Shown: positions 7,077 through 13,125 of the stretch, one piece after another
How the letters are laid out: each line of letters starts with the position of its first letter
How positions within the stretch are numbered: position 1 is the stretch's first letter
Source: CATJXY01 sp964623925
GTDB lineage: Bacteria; Bacillota_I; Bacilli_A; Erysipelotrichales; Erysipelotrichaceae
Length of the DNA: 13,125 bases
Assembly: GCA_964623925.1 (NCBI GenBank)
Contig: CAZUVT010000049.1
Location: forward strand, 1-13,125
Reading direction: 5' to 3'
Notes under the pieces: generated by a model
What the model was told of the DNA's origin: nothing
The model's input: only the letters and a program-made list of their open reading frames with translations
Database searches by the model: none
Made by a program: the position numbers and the translations under genes

Positions 7077-8081
7077 GTGCGTAAATTTCTCATCATTTTT
7101 ATTTGCTTATTGCTGTTTTCGATAACAGAGATCAATGCCGAAAGCTATATTGTGATCTCTACCAATGATAATACTGTGTTAGAAGAAGAGAATGCTCATG
7201 AAATTGAGAGCGTTGCCTCTATATCCAAAGTGATGACTGCGTTGGTTGCCCTGGAAAAGGGGAATTTTACAGATGTTTGGGAAGTAGGAGATGAAATCTA
7301 CAATGAAGGCGGAATCAATATTAATTTGACGGTAGGCCAGAAGGTCAATATGCAGGATCTGCTTTATGGCATGATGCTGAAAAGCGGATGTGATGCTGCC
7401 AATGCCATCGCTTATCATGTTGGAGGAGATATTGAAACCTTTGTCAAAATGATGAATGACAAGGCACAGGAATTGGGAATGCTGAATACAGAGTTTCATA
7501 ATCCGACAGGATTGGATATCGTGGAAGAAGGAAATTATTCAACGGCATATGATATGGCTTTATGCATGGCTGCTGCTATGAAAAATGAGACATTTCGAGA
7601 AATCGTTGCCACAAGAGACTATACAAGTGAATGGGGAACAAAATGGAAAAACAGCAATAAACTCTTAGAGGACTTTGCGTTTTGTACCGGTGGAAAGACC
7701 GGATATACCAAAAAAGCCGGAAATACACTTGTGACATCTGCTTCTTATGAAGGTGCAGAATATATCATTGTAACTTTGCAGATTCCCGATCGTTATGAGT
7801 TTCATAAGGAAAAATACAGACAGATCATGAATGAATACAAGTTATATACGATTTTGGAAACACAGGAATTTGAAATGGATGGATATCAAGTAACCATCGA
7901 TCATCCGTTCATCATCTGTGCAAATGAAGAAATGATGACAAAAGGGGAATTTTTGGCCTATCTCGATGAAAACAGCAGTCAGTATATCGTTGAATATAAT
8001 TATAAAGATATTCAGATCGTTGACATGTATAAAGCTGAAAAGATCAAGAAAAAAATATGTTTCTGGAGGTTCTGCATATGA
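7077..8081 (+). CDS. dacB: D-alanyl-D-alanine carboxypeptidase, DacB-like (peptidase family S11)
   Basis: This 334-residue low-molecular-weight penicillin-binding protein removes the terminal D-Ala from peptidoglycan stem pentapeptides. The start is GTG 7077, and nearby ATGs are out of frame. GGA at 7063-7065 is a distant ribosome binding site. Residues 1-21 form a signal peptide (MRKF, hydrophobic core, I-N-A before E22). The S-x-x-K motif is S48-I-S-K51, with S48 the acylation serine, and K-T-G is K207-T-G209. The usual S-x-N is S103-G-C105, so cysteine replaces the asparagine. It is shorter than B. subtilis DacB (about 380 residues) and has a short C-terminal region ending in a basic/aromatic tail. 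Its position immediately before spmA and spmB identifies it as the spore cortex enzyme (PBP5*) rather than the vegetative DacA. Its TGA overlaps the spmA ATG. Confidence 0.87.
   Translation: MRKFLIIFICLLLFSITEINAESYIVISTNDNTVLEEENAHEIESVASISKVMTALVALEKGNFTDVWEVGDEIYNEGGININLTVGQKVNMQDLLYGMMLKSGCDAANAIAYHVGGDIETFVKMMNDKAQELGMLNTEFHNPTGLDIVEEGNYSTAYDMALCMAAAMKNETFREIVATRDYTSEWGTKWKNSNKLLEDFAFCTGGKTGYTKKAGNTLVTSASYEGAEYIIVTLQIPDRYEFHKEKYRQIMNEYKLYTILETQEFEMDGYQVTIDHPFIICANEEMMTKGEFLAYLDENSSQYIVEYNYKDIQIVDMYKAEKIKKKICFWRFCI
8065..8069 (+). promoter_or_regulatory. Ribosome binding site of spmA within dacB
   Basis: GGAGG lies eight bases before ATG 8078 and fixes that start over the in-frame ATG at 8057, which is upstream of the site. 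It is read as the Trp-Arg codons of the DacB C-terminal tail. Confidence 0.8.
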
Positions 8082-8653
8082 GTAAGATATGGAGTTTCAT
8101 GATCCTGATTTCTTTGGCTGTCGGCATATCTAGCGGCCGCATCACGACTTTAAATCAGGTTCTAGTCTCAGTCGGTCAGGAGACATTGGATTTTGCTTTG
8201 CCCATGATGGCCTCAACCTGTTTTTTCAGCGGAGTCATGTATGTGGCGAAAGAGGGAGGTCTCATGAAGGGGCTGGAAAAGCTTTTAGGACCGTTTTTCA
8301 GATTGATCCTTCCTGATTTGAGAGATAATCCGGAAGCCCTTCAATATATCAGTGCAAATATCGTGATCAATATGTTTGGCTTAGGTTTTGCGGCAACACC
8401 AAGCGGATTGAAAGCGATGCAGCTTATGCAGAAAGATAATCCCAATAAAGATACGGCAACCCGATCCATGATCACATTTCTGGTCTTAAATACGGCAGGA
8501 GTTACCATTCTTTCTACGATGATCGTTTCATTGCGTGCTCAGTTTAATGCCGCTGTTCCAACCGATTATATGCCTTATGCGATCATTGCGACAACTTGTG
8601 CCTGCGTGGCCGGTTTACTGATGGATAGGTGGTGTAATTATCGTGGCAAGTGA
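8078..8653 (+). CDS. spmA: Spore maturation protein A
   Basis: This 191-residue membrane protein is about the length of B. subtilis SpmA (196). It belongs to the nucleoside-recognition (Gate) domain family. Hydrophobic segments lie at about 6-18, 38-56, 92-106, 131-150 and 165-182. The family signature N-x-x-G-L-G-x-A-A-T-P-x-G-L-K-A-M lies at 98-114, with phenylalanine at the x after G-L-G. SpmA and SpmB are required together for full dehydration of the spore core in B. subtilis, and their biochemical activity is not settled. The ATG overlaps the dacB stop as ATGA (8078-8081) behind a strong GGAGG, so translation is probably coupled. Its 3' end overlaps spmB by 11 bases. Confidence 0.93.
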   Translation: MSKIWSFMILISLAVGISSGRITTLNQVLVSVGQETLDFALPMMASTCFFSGVMYVAKEGGLMKGLEKLLGPFFRLILPDLRDNPEALQYISANIVINMFGLGFAATPSGLKAMQLMQKDNPNKDTATRSMITFLVLNTAGVTILSTMIVSLRAQFNAAVPTDYMPYAIIATTCACVAGLLMDRWCNYRGK

Positions 8654-9152
8654 AGTTATTCTGCCTGCTTTGGTGATCTTGATTTTTGTTGTAGCACTCA
8701 TAAAAAAAGTGGATGCTTATGAGGCCTTTATTTCCGGATGCAAAGAAGGACTTGGATTATTTGTTAATGTGTTTTCAAGTTTATTGGCGATGATGCTTTC
8801 CATTTCGCTTTTGCGCGAGTCCGGGGTATTTGATATCATCTCCAATTTTATCTGTAAGATCTTTCCATCGATTCCATCTTCGATTTTTCCGCTAGTCATG
8901 TTTCGGCCGATATCAGGAAGTGCCCCCTTGGCAATTTTGATTGATATCTTTAAAAATTTCGGACCGGATTCGCTGGCAGGAAAGATGGCCAGTGTTATTC
9001 AGGGATCAACGGATACAACACTTTATGTGATTACCCTTTATTTTTCTACTGTGGGAATCAAAAAAATCAAAAACAGTCTCTGGATCGGTTTGTTTGCAGA
9101 CTTTGTCGGAATCACGCTGGGAATCCTCCTCACTTTAAAGTTCATGTCTTAA
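8643..9152 (+). CDS. spmB: Spore maturation protein B
   Basis: This 169-residue membrane protein is close to B. subtilis SpmB (178) and belongs to the same Gate-domain family as SpmA. Hydrophobic segments lie at about 5-20, 36-57, 80-101, 124-137 and 145-166. The conserved core is visible as R-P-I-S-G-S-A at 88-94, G-P-D-S at 107-110 and Q-G-S-T-D-T-T at 120-126. The start is GTG 8643, inside the end of spmA, with AGGTGG (8627-8632) ten bases upstream. It is expected to act with SpmA in the spore or mother-cell membrane during core dehydration. No terminator is seen between it and rluB, so read-through into rluB is possible. Confidence 0.92.
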   Translation: MASEVILPALVILIFVVALIKKVDAYEAFISGCKEGLGLFVNVFSSLLAMMLSISLLRESGVFDIISNFICKIFPSIPSSIFPLVMFRPISGSAPLAILIDIFKNFGPDSLAGKMASVIQGSTDTTLYVITLYFSTVGIKKIKNSLWIGLFADFVGITLGILLTLKFMS

Positions 9153-9211
9153 AATGCTGGAATAAAAGCTGAAACACTGGTAAAATAGAAAAATAAAGTG
9201 AGGAATCAGCT

Positions 9212-9943
9212 ATGGAAAGAATACAAAAGGTCATTGCTGCGAGTGGACTGACTTCCAGACGTAAAGCTGAAAGCTGGATTTTAGAAGGAAGAGTCAGTGT
9301 CAATGGCCAAATCATCCATGAATTGGGATATAAAGTAAAAAAAGGAGATCAGATCGAAGTCGACGGAAAACCGATTAATAAGGAGAACAAAGTCTATTAT
9401 GTGATCAATAAACCCAAGAAAACACTTTGTACATTGAATGATGAGCACGGTAGAAATATGGTCACTGATTTGATTGATTGCAAAGAAAGGATCTATCCGG
9501 TCGGAAGATTGGATTATGATACGACAGGGCTTTTAGTCTGCACTAATGACGGTGATTTTGCAAATTGCCTTGTTCACCCGAGATATCATATTCCGAAGAC
9601 CTATGATGGTGTCTTGGATGGTATTTTAACAACAGAACAGATCAAAATGATTGAAAACGGCATTGTTTTGGATGATGGAATCAAGACGCTTCCATGTAAA
9701 TTGACTGTCACCAGCAAGAATTTTGAAAGACACATGATGAACTTTACGATTGTGATCAAAGAGGGAAGAAATCGTCAAATCAAAAGAATGATGGAAACTT
9801 TCGGATTGAATGTTGTAAAACTTCATCGCCGCAAGCTTGGATTTTTAACAGTCAATGATTTGAAAATCGGGGAATATCGTCTTTTAAAGCCATATGAAGT
9901 CAAGCGCCTTCGCCGCTTGGCAGAAGAAGGAAAAGAAAAGTAG
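9212..9943 (+). CDS. rluB: rRNA pseudouridine synthase, RluB-like (RsuA family)
   Basis: This 243-residue enzyme has an N-terminal S4 RNA-binding domain at about 1-55 (Q-K-V-I-A-A-S-G-L-T-S-R-R-K-A-E). A catalytic RsuA-family domain follows, containing G-R-L-D-Y-D-T-T-G-L-L at 98-108, where D101 is the catalytic aspartate. R-N-R-Q-I-K-R-M at 186-193 is also characteristic. It isomerises a specific uridine to pseudouridine in rRNA, and RluB (23S U2605 in E. coli numbering) is the favoured assignment. The choice of RluB over RsuA or RluE rests mainly on gene order, since rluB follows spmB in B. subtilis. The ATG has AGGA at 9201-9204. The 59-base gap contains TAAAAT (9181-9186) as a possible -10 with only a weak -35. 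No terminator follows before the pyrB promoter. Confidence 0.9.
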   Translation: MERIQKVIAASGLTSRRKAESWILEGRVSVNGQIIHELGYKVKKGDQIEVDGKPINKENKVYYVINKPKKTLCTLNDEHGRNMVTDLIDCKERIYPVGRLDYDTTGLLVCTNDGDFANCLVHPRYHIPKTYDGVLDGILTTEQIKMIENGIVLDDGIKTLPCKLTVTSKNFERHMMNFTIVIKEGRNRQIKRMMETFGLNVVKLHRRKLGFLTVNDLKIGEYRLLKPYEVKRLRRLAEEGKEK

Positions 9944-9961
9944 AAATTATTAATAAAAGAT

Positions 9962-9989
9962 TTGCCTTTGAAAAACTCTGTGATATAAT
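9962..9989 (+). promoter_or_regulatory. SigA-type extended -10 promoter of the pyr operon
   Basis: A perfect TATAAT at 9984-9989 is preceded by TG one base upstream (9981-9982), giving an extended -10. A -35 of TTGCCT (9962-9967) lies 16 bases upstream, matching four of six consensus positions. Transcription should start near 9995-9997, only a few bases before the PyrR-binding hairpin. Confidence 0.8.
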
Positions 9990-9997
9990 AATTACGG

Positions 9998-10027
9998 CTT
10001 TAAATTAGTGCAGAGACGCTAAGAAGG
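9998..10027 (+). promoter_or_regulatory. PyrR-binding loop (anti-antiterminator) in the pyrB leader
   Basis: AGTGCAGAGACGCT at 10007-10020 fits the published PyrR-binding consensus ARUCCNGNGAGGYU, except that the loop-closing C-G pair is replaced by G-C (10010 with 10017). The hexaloop CAGAGA (10011-10016) matches CNGNGA. The upper stem is 10005-10010 with 10017-10022, including the usual U-G pair (10009-10018). A purine-rich internal bulge and a short lower stem (9998-10001 with 10024-10027) complete the expected shape. PyrR bound to UMP should stabilise this hairpin, block the antiterminator and allow termination. PRPP should counteract this. Confidence 0.85.
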
Positions 10028-10070
10028 AAAATCGAGTTTTTTAATAGTACACAACCTTCATAGTATCTCT
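10012..10070 (+). promoter_or_regulatory. Antiterminator helix of the pyrB leader
   Basis: Bases 10012-10027 can pair with 10055-10070 at 14 of 16 positions (one G-U, two mismatches). The left arm takes in five of the six PyrR hexaloop bases, the 3' side of the PyrR hairpin and its purine-rich tail. The right arm takes in most of the left arm of the terminator (10055-10060) and all but the last base of its loop (10061-10070). The three structures are therefore mutually exclusive, as in the B. subtilis pyr leaders. Confidence 0.8.
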
Positions 10071-10083
10071 TTGAAGGTTTTTT
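10053..10083 (+). terminator. Attenuator terminator upstream of pyrB
   Basis: AACCTTCA (10053-10060) pairs perfectly with TGAAGGTT (10072-10079) around an 11-base loop, and the T-run continues to 10083. It sits in the leader 23 bases before the pyrB start codon, so it works as the off-state of the PyrR switch. It would also end any transcripts reading through from rluB. Confidence 0.88.
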
Positions 10084-10106
10084 ATTATATCTGAGGAGGG
10101 ACAAAG

Positions 10107-10979
10107 ATGAAAGATCTGTTGAATTTGAAAAGTCTGAGCACAGAAGAAATCATGAATTTGTTGAAAGAGGCGCAGAAGTGTAAAGAAGGAGAATATCTCG
10201 AAAGTTTAAAGGGGAAAATCGTTGCAAACCTGTTTTTCGAACCATCGACAAGAACTCAATACAGCTTCAATACAGCGGAAGAGAAATTGGGATGCAAAGT
10301 GCTCAATTTCAATGCCGCACTCAGCAGCATGCAAAAAGGGGAAAGCTTTTATGATACCGTGAAAACATTTTCCAGTTTCGGCTTGGATGCGATCGTTATC
10401 AGAAGTCGTGAAGATGAGTATTATAAGGAATTGGTCGGCAAGATCCATACACCGATCTTAAATGCCGGAGATGGGACAAAAGATCATCCGACTCAAAGCT
10501 TATTGGATCTTTTAACGATCTATCAGGAATTTCATCATTTTGACGGATTGAAAATTGCGGTTGTGGGAGACATCAAATATTCGCGTGTTGCGCATACCAA
10601 TATTGAAGTGATGAGCCGGTTGGGAATGGATGTTTATTGCAGCGGTCCGGAAGAGTTCAAAGATGAGGCATATCGCTACATCGAATTTGATAAAGCAGTA
10701 GAAGAAATGGATATCATTATGCTGCTCAGAGTCCAGCATGAGCGACATGAGACAGCGATGAAGATGAGCAAGGAAGACTATCATAAGCAGTACGGATTGA
10801 CTATGGAACGGGTAAATCGCATGAAAAAAACGGCTATCATCATGCATCCGGCACCATTTAACCGCAATGTTGAAATTGCCGATGAAGTGGTTGAATGTGA
10901 AAAGAGCCGTATATTTAAACAGATTGAAAACGGGGTCTATGTGCGCATGGCAGCGCTTAGAAGATCGATGGGAGAATAG
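10107..10979 (+). CDS. pyrB: Aspartate carbamoyltransferase catalytic subunit
   Basis: This 290-residue enzyme condenses carbamoyl phosphate and aspartate to N-carbamoyl-L-aspartate, the committed step of UMP synthesis. It is slightly short for the family (about 300-310). The carbamoyl-phosphate loop F-F-E-P-S-T-R-T lies at 43-50. The S-x-x-K-G-E-S loop contributed to the neighbouring subunit's active site lies at 74-80. H-P-T-Q at 127-130, G-D-x-x-Y-S-R-V-x-H-T-N at 154-165, L-L-R-V-Q-x-E-R at 206-213 and H-P-A-P-x-N-R at 247-253 are all present. AGGAGGG (10094-10100) precedes the ATG. No regulatory subunit gene (pyrI) lies beside it, as expected in Firmicutes, where control is by PyrR attenuation. 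It is three bases upstream of pyrC. Confidence 0.96.
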   Translation: MKDLLNLKSLSTEEIMNLLKEAQKCKEGEYLESLKGKIVANLFFEPSTRTQYSFNTAEEKLGCKVLNFNAALSSMQKGESFYDTVKTFSSFGLDAIVIRSREDEYYKELVGKIHTPILNAGDGTKDHPTQSLLDLLTIYQEFHHFDGLKIAVVGDIKYSRVAHTNIEVMSRLGMDVYCSGPEEFKDEAYRYIEFDKAVEEMDIIMLLRVQHERHETAMKMSKEDYHKQYGLTMERVNRMKKTAIIMHPAPFNRNVEIADEVVECEKSRIFKQIENGVYVRMAALRRSMGE

Positions 10980-10982
10980 AAA

Positions 10983-12254
10983 ATGAGTATCTTGATCAAA
11001 AATGCTGAAGTTTATTTTGAAGACAGATTATCAAAGAAAGATGTGTTGATTGATGATAAAGGAATCGTCAGTGTTGCGGATATCTTAGATGTTCCTGCAG
11101 CCAAAGAGGTCATTGATGGATCCAGTTATCTGATTGCACCGGGATTGATCGATCCGCATGTTCATTTAAGAGAGCCGGGATTTGAATACAAGGAGACGAT
11201 CCGTAGCGGCAGTGAAGCGGCTGCAAGAGGCGGATTTACAACGATCATGGCGATGCCGAATTTAAATCCGGTTCCTGATAATGTGACCGATTTGAAAAAA
11301 GAGTTGGATCTGATCGAAAAAAATGCAGTAATTAAAGTCATTCCTTACGGATCGATCACAAAAGGTCAAAAAGGGAAGGAACTGAGTCCGATCGCATCTA
11401 TGAGCGAAGCTACATTCTGTTTCAGTGATGATGGCAAAGGAGTACAGAGAGAAGAAATGATGCTTGAGGCGATGAAAGAAGCCGTTCATCATAACTGTCT
11501 GATAGCAGCCCATTGCGAGGATGAAAGCCTGATTGAAAAGGGGGCCTGTATTCATGATGGATATAAGGCAGAAGAGATGGGACTGATCGGTATCAGCAGT
11601 GAAAGTGAATATAAACAGATTGAACGCGATTGCATGCTAGCTTTATCAACAGGATGTCAGTATCATGTCTGCCATGTTTCCTGCAAGGAATCTTTGCAGA
11701 TCATACGCGATGCCAAAAATCGAGGAGCGAATATCACCTGTGAGGTCACTCCGCATCATTTGATCTTATGCGAAGATGATATTACAGAAGATGACGGAAA
11801 GTTTAAGATGAATCCGCCATTGCGTTCAAGAGAAGACAGACAGGCCCTGATCGATGGATTATTGGATGGGACGATTGATATGATCGCAACCGACCATGCT
11901 CCGCACTCTGAAGAAGAGAAAAGCAAAGGATTGAAGAACAGTCTGATGGGGATCGTAGGCAGCGAAATCGCATTTCCTTTGATCTATACGCATCTTGTTC
12001 GACCGAACATCATCACATTGAAAATGTGCCTTGAACTGATGAGCACAAGATGTGCCGAAGTATTTGGCATTGATGACGGGACAATCGAAGAGGGGACTCT
12101 GGCCAATCTTGCAATCTTCGATCTGAATCATCCGTTTACGATTGATCCGCAGACATTTAAATCAAAAGGACATTGTACACCGTTTGCATATCAGGAAGCA
12201 TATGGAGAATGTGTTATGACCTTTTATCGCGGAAAATGTGTTTACAGGAGGTAA
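10983..12254 (+). CDS. pyrC: Dihydroorotase (class I)
   Basis: This 423-residue zinc amidohydrolase interconverts N-carbamoyl-L-aspartate and dihydroorotate, the third step of pyrimidine synthesis. The metal site is complete: H59-x-H61 in D-P-H-V-H-L-R-E-P-G, an aspartate at 149/150 in F-S-D-D-G, H177 in A-H-C-E-D, H231 in C-H-V-S-C, and D304 in A-T-D-H-A-P-H. E-V-T-P-H-H (254-259) and M-P-N-L-N-P (91-96) are further signatures. These positions match the class I, TIM-barrel enzymes of Bacillus type. GGGAGA (10970-10974) at the end of pyrB serves as its ribosome binding site. An AGGAGG in its last codons serves carA. Confidence 0.96.
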   Translation: MSILIKNAEVYFEDRLSKKDVLIDDKGIVSVADILDVPAAKEVIDGSSYLIAPGLIDPHVHLREPGFEYKETIRSGSEAAARGGFTTIMAMPNLNPVPDNVTDLKKELDLIEKNAVIKVIPYGSITKGQKGKELSPIASMSEATFCFSDDGKGVQREEMMLEAMKEAVHHNCLIAAHCEDESLIEKGACIHDGYKAEEMGLIGISSESEYKQIERDCMLALSTGCQYHVCHVSCKESLQIIRDAKNRGANITCEVTPHHLILCEDDITEDDGKFKMNPPLRSREDRQALIDGLLDGTIDMIATDHAPHSEEEKSKGLKNSLMGIVGSEIAFPLIYTHLVRPNIITLKMCLELMSTRCAEVFGIDDGTIEEGTLANLAIFDLNHPFTIDPQTFKSKGHCTPFAYQEAYGECVMTFYRGKCVYRR

Positions 12255-12257
12255 AAT

Positions 12258-13125
12258 ATGAATCGCAAAATTATTTTAGAAAATGGCATTGAAATGATCG
12301 GAAAAGGATTTGGTGCCCATGTTGATGCGATTTGCGAGATCGTCTTCAATACATCGATGGTTGGCTATCAGGAAATCATGTCAGATCCTTCTTATACAGA
12401 TCAGATCGTTGTCATGACTTATCCTTTGATTGGTAATTATGGAGTCACGGACGAGGATTATGAGTCCAAAAACTATTCGATCGGCGGTTTCATCGTTCGG
12501 GAATACAACGATAAGCCCTCTAATTTTCGATATACCAAAACTTTTTCTCAGATCCTGGAAGAAAATAATATTCCCGGCATCTGTCAGATCGATACGCGCA
12601 AACTGACGAGAATCATTCGCGATCAGGGATCGCAGAAAGTCTTGATTACCGATATGGAAACTACCTTGGAAGAAGGCTTGAAGCGAATTCGGGCAACTCA
12701 GATTCCTCATGATCAAGTCAAGCGCGTCTCCAGCAAGAAGATCTGGTATTCGCGCACGGCAAACCCGAAATATAATGTGATTGCGGTCGATTGCGGAATC
12801 AAGCTGAATATTATCAGAAAACTGAATGAAATGGGATGCAATGTGACCGTCGTTCCTTATGATACATCCTATTCTATGATTCAGGAAATGAAACCGGATG
12901 GATTGTTTCTCTCAAACGGTCCCGGAGATCCTGAGGATGTTACACCGGTTATTCAACTGGTCAAAGAAGCACAGGGAAATGTTCCGATTTTCGGTATTTG
13001 TCTCGGTCATCAAATGATCGCACTAGCTAATGGCTTACATACATATAAGATGAAGTTTGGACATCGCGGCGGAAATCATCCGGTCAAAAACAGGATCAGC
13101 GGGAAAATTGAAATCACATCCCAGA
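12258..13125 (+). CDS. carA: Carbamoyl-phosphate synthase small (glutaminase) subunit, 3' end outside window
   Basis: The frame is open from ATG 12258 to the window end, giving 289 residues of a protein usually about 350-380 long. AGGAGG at 12246-12251 is six bases upstream, and pyrC ends three bases before the ATG. The N-terminal CarA domain shows F-N-T-S-M-V-G-Y-Q-E-I at 32-42, D-P-S-Y at 45-48 and D-T-R-K-L-T-R at 113-119. The class I glutamine amidotransferase domain shows S-N-G-P-G-D-P-E at 218-225 and the nucleophile C248 in G-I-C-L-G-H-Q. K-F-G-H-R-G-G-N-H-P lies near the visible end. The distal catalytic His and Glu would lie beyond the window. It releases ammonia from glutamine for CarB, which should follow directly. 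Confidence 0.97.
   Translation, partial: MNRKIILENGIEMIGKGFGAHVDAICEIVFNTSMVGYQEIMSDPSYTDQIVVMTYPLIGNYGVTDEDYESKNYSIGGFIVREYNDKPSNFRYTKTFSQILEENNIPGICQIDTRKLTRIIRDQGSQKVLITDMETTLEEGLKRIRATQIPHDQVKRVSSKKIWYSRTANPKYNVIAVDCGIKLNIIRKLNEMGCNVTVVPYDTSYSMIQEMKPDGLFLSNGPGDPEDVTPVIQLVKEAQGNVPIFGICLGHQMIALANGLHTYKMKFGHRGGNHPVKNRISGKIEITSQ

Noticed and set aside
8057..8077. ATG at 8057 as start of spmA
   Set aside because: The strong GGAGG at 8065-8069 lies downstream of it and fits ATG 8078, which overlaps the dacB stop in the classic ATGA form. SpmA homologues begin near that point.
9153..9211. Terminator after spmB and dedicated promoter for rluB
   Set aside because: No stable hairpin with a T-run is present. 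TAAAAT at 9181-9186 has only a three-of-six -35 match, which is not enough to list as a feature.
1..13125. Mobile elements, CRISPR arrays, tRNA or rRNA genes, phage attachment sites
   Set aside because: I saw no transposase or integrase motifs, no regularly spaced short repeats, no terminal inverted repeats and no tRNA-like cloverleaf. Intergenic gaps are short and explained by promoters, leaders or terminators.

Overview
The window is AT-rich, densely packed DNA from a low-GC Gram-positive bacterium (Firmicutes/Bacillota). The strongest pointers are the dacB-spmA-spmB-rluB gene order, which matches Bacillus subtilis and implies an endospore former or a recent descendant of one, and a PyrR-type attenuator in front of pyrB-pyrC-carA. 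An Erysipelotrichia-like gut Firmicute would fit the sequence style, but that placement is an impression rather than a demonstration. All genes lie on the + strand, TGA is used as a stop, and there are no tRNA, rRNA, CRISPR or insertion-sequence signals. No gene-free stretch exceeds about 165 bases.

Layout. (1) 1-3427 is a probable cell-surface block. It holds the C-terminal part of an unrecognised protein built from about 150-residue repeats, a 12-bp hairpin, and a single-pass membrane protein carrying eight PASTA domains plus a divergent ninth with no kinase or penicillin-binding domain. The block closes with a clear intrinsic terminator. (2) 3515-6989 holds tex (RNA-binding transcription accessory protein) and an rlmD/RlmCD-type 23S rRNA uracil-C5 methyltransferase, one base apart and probably translationally coupled. 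(3) 7077-9152 is the sporulation operon: a dacB-type D,D-carboxypeptidase with signal peptide, spmA and spmB, joined by overlapping start and stop codons. A weak sporulation-sigma-like promoter lies upstream. rluB (9212-9943) follows. (4) 9962-13125 is the start of a pyrimidine biosynthesis operon: an extended -10 promoter, a leader with PyrR-binding hairpin, antiterminator and intrinsic terminator, then pyrB, pyrC and carA, which runs off the window end.

How the genes fit together. DacB, SpmA and SpmB act in spore cortex peptidoglycan maturation and core dehydration. CarA (with CarB, expected just downstream), PyrB and PyrC carry out the first three steps of de novo UMP synthesis, controlled as a unit by UMP/PRPP through PyrR supplied from elsewhere. 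Tex, RlmD and RluB are RNA-metabolism housekeeping genes. The 5' surface block is the least explained part. The PyrR leader is a recognised type of system but shows an informative compensatory base-pair swap.
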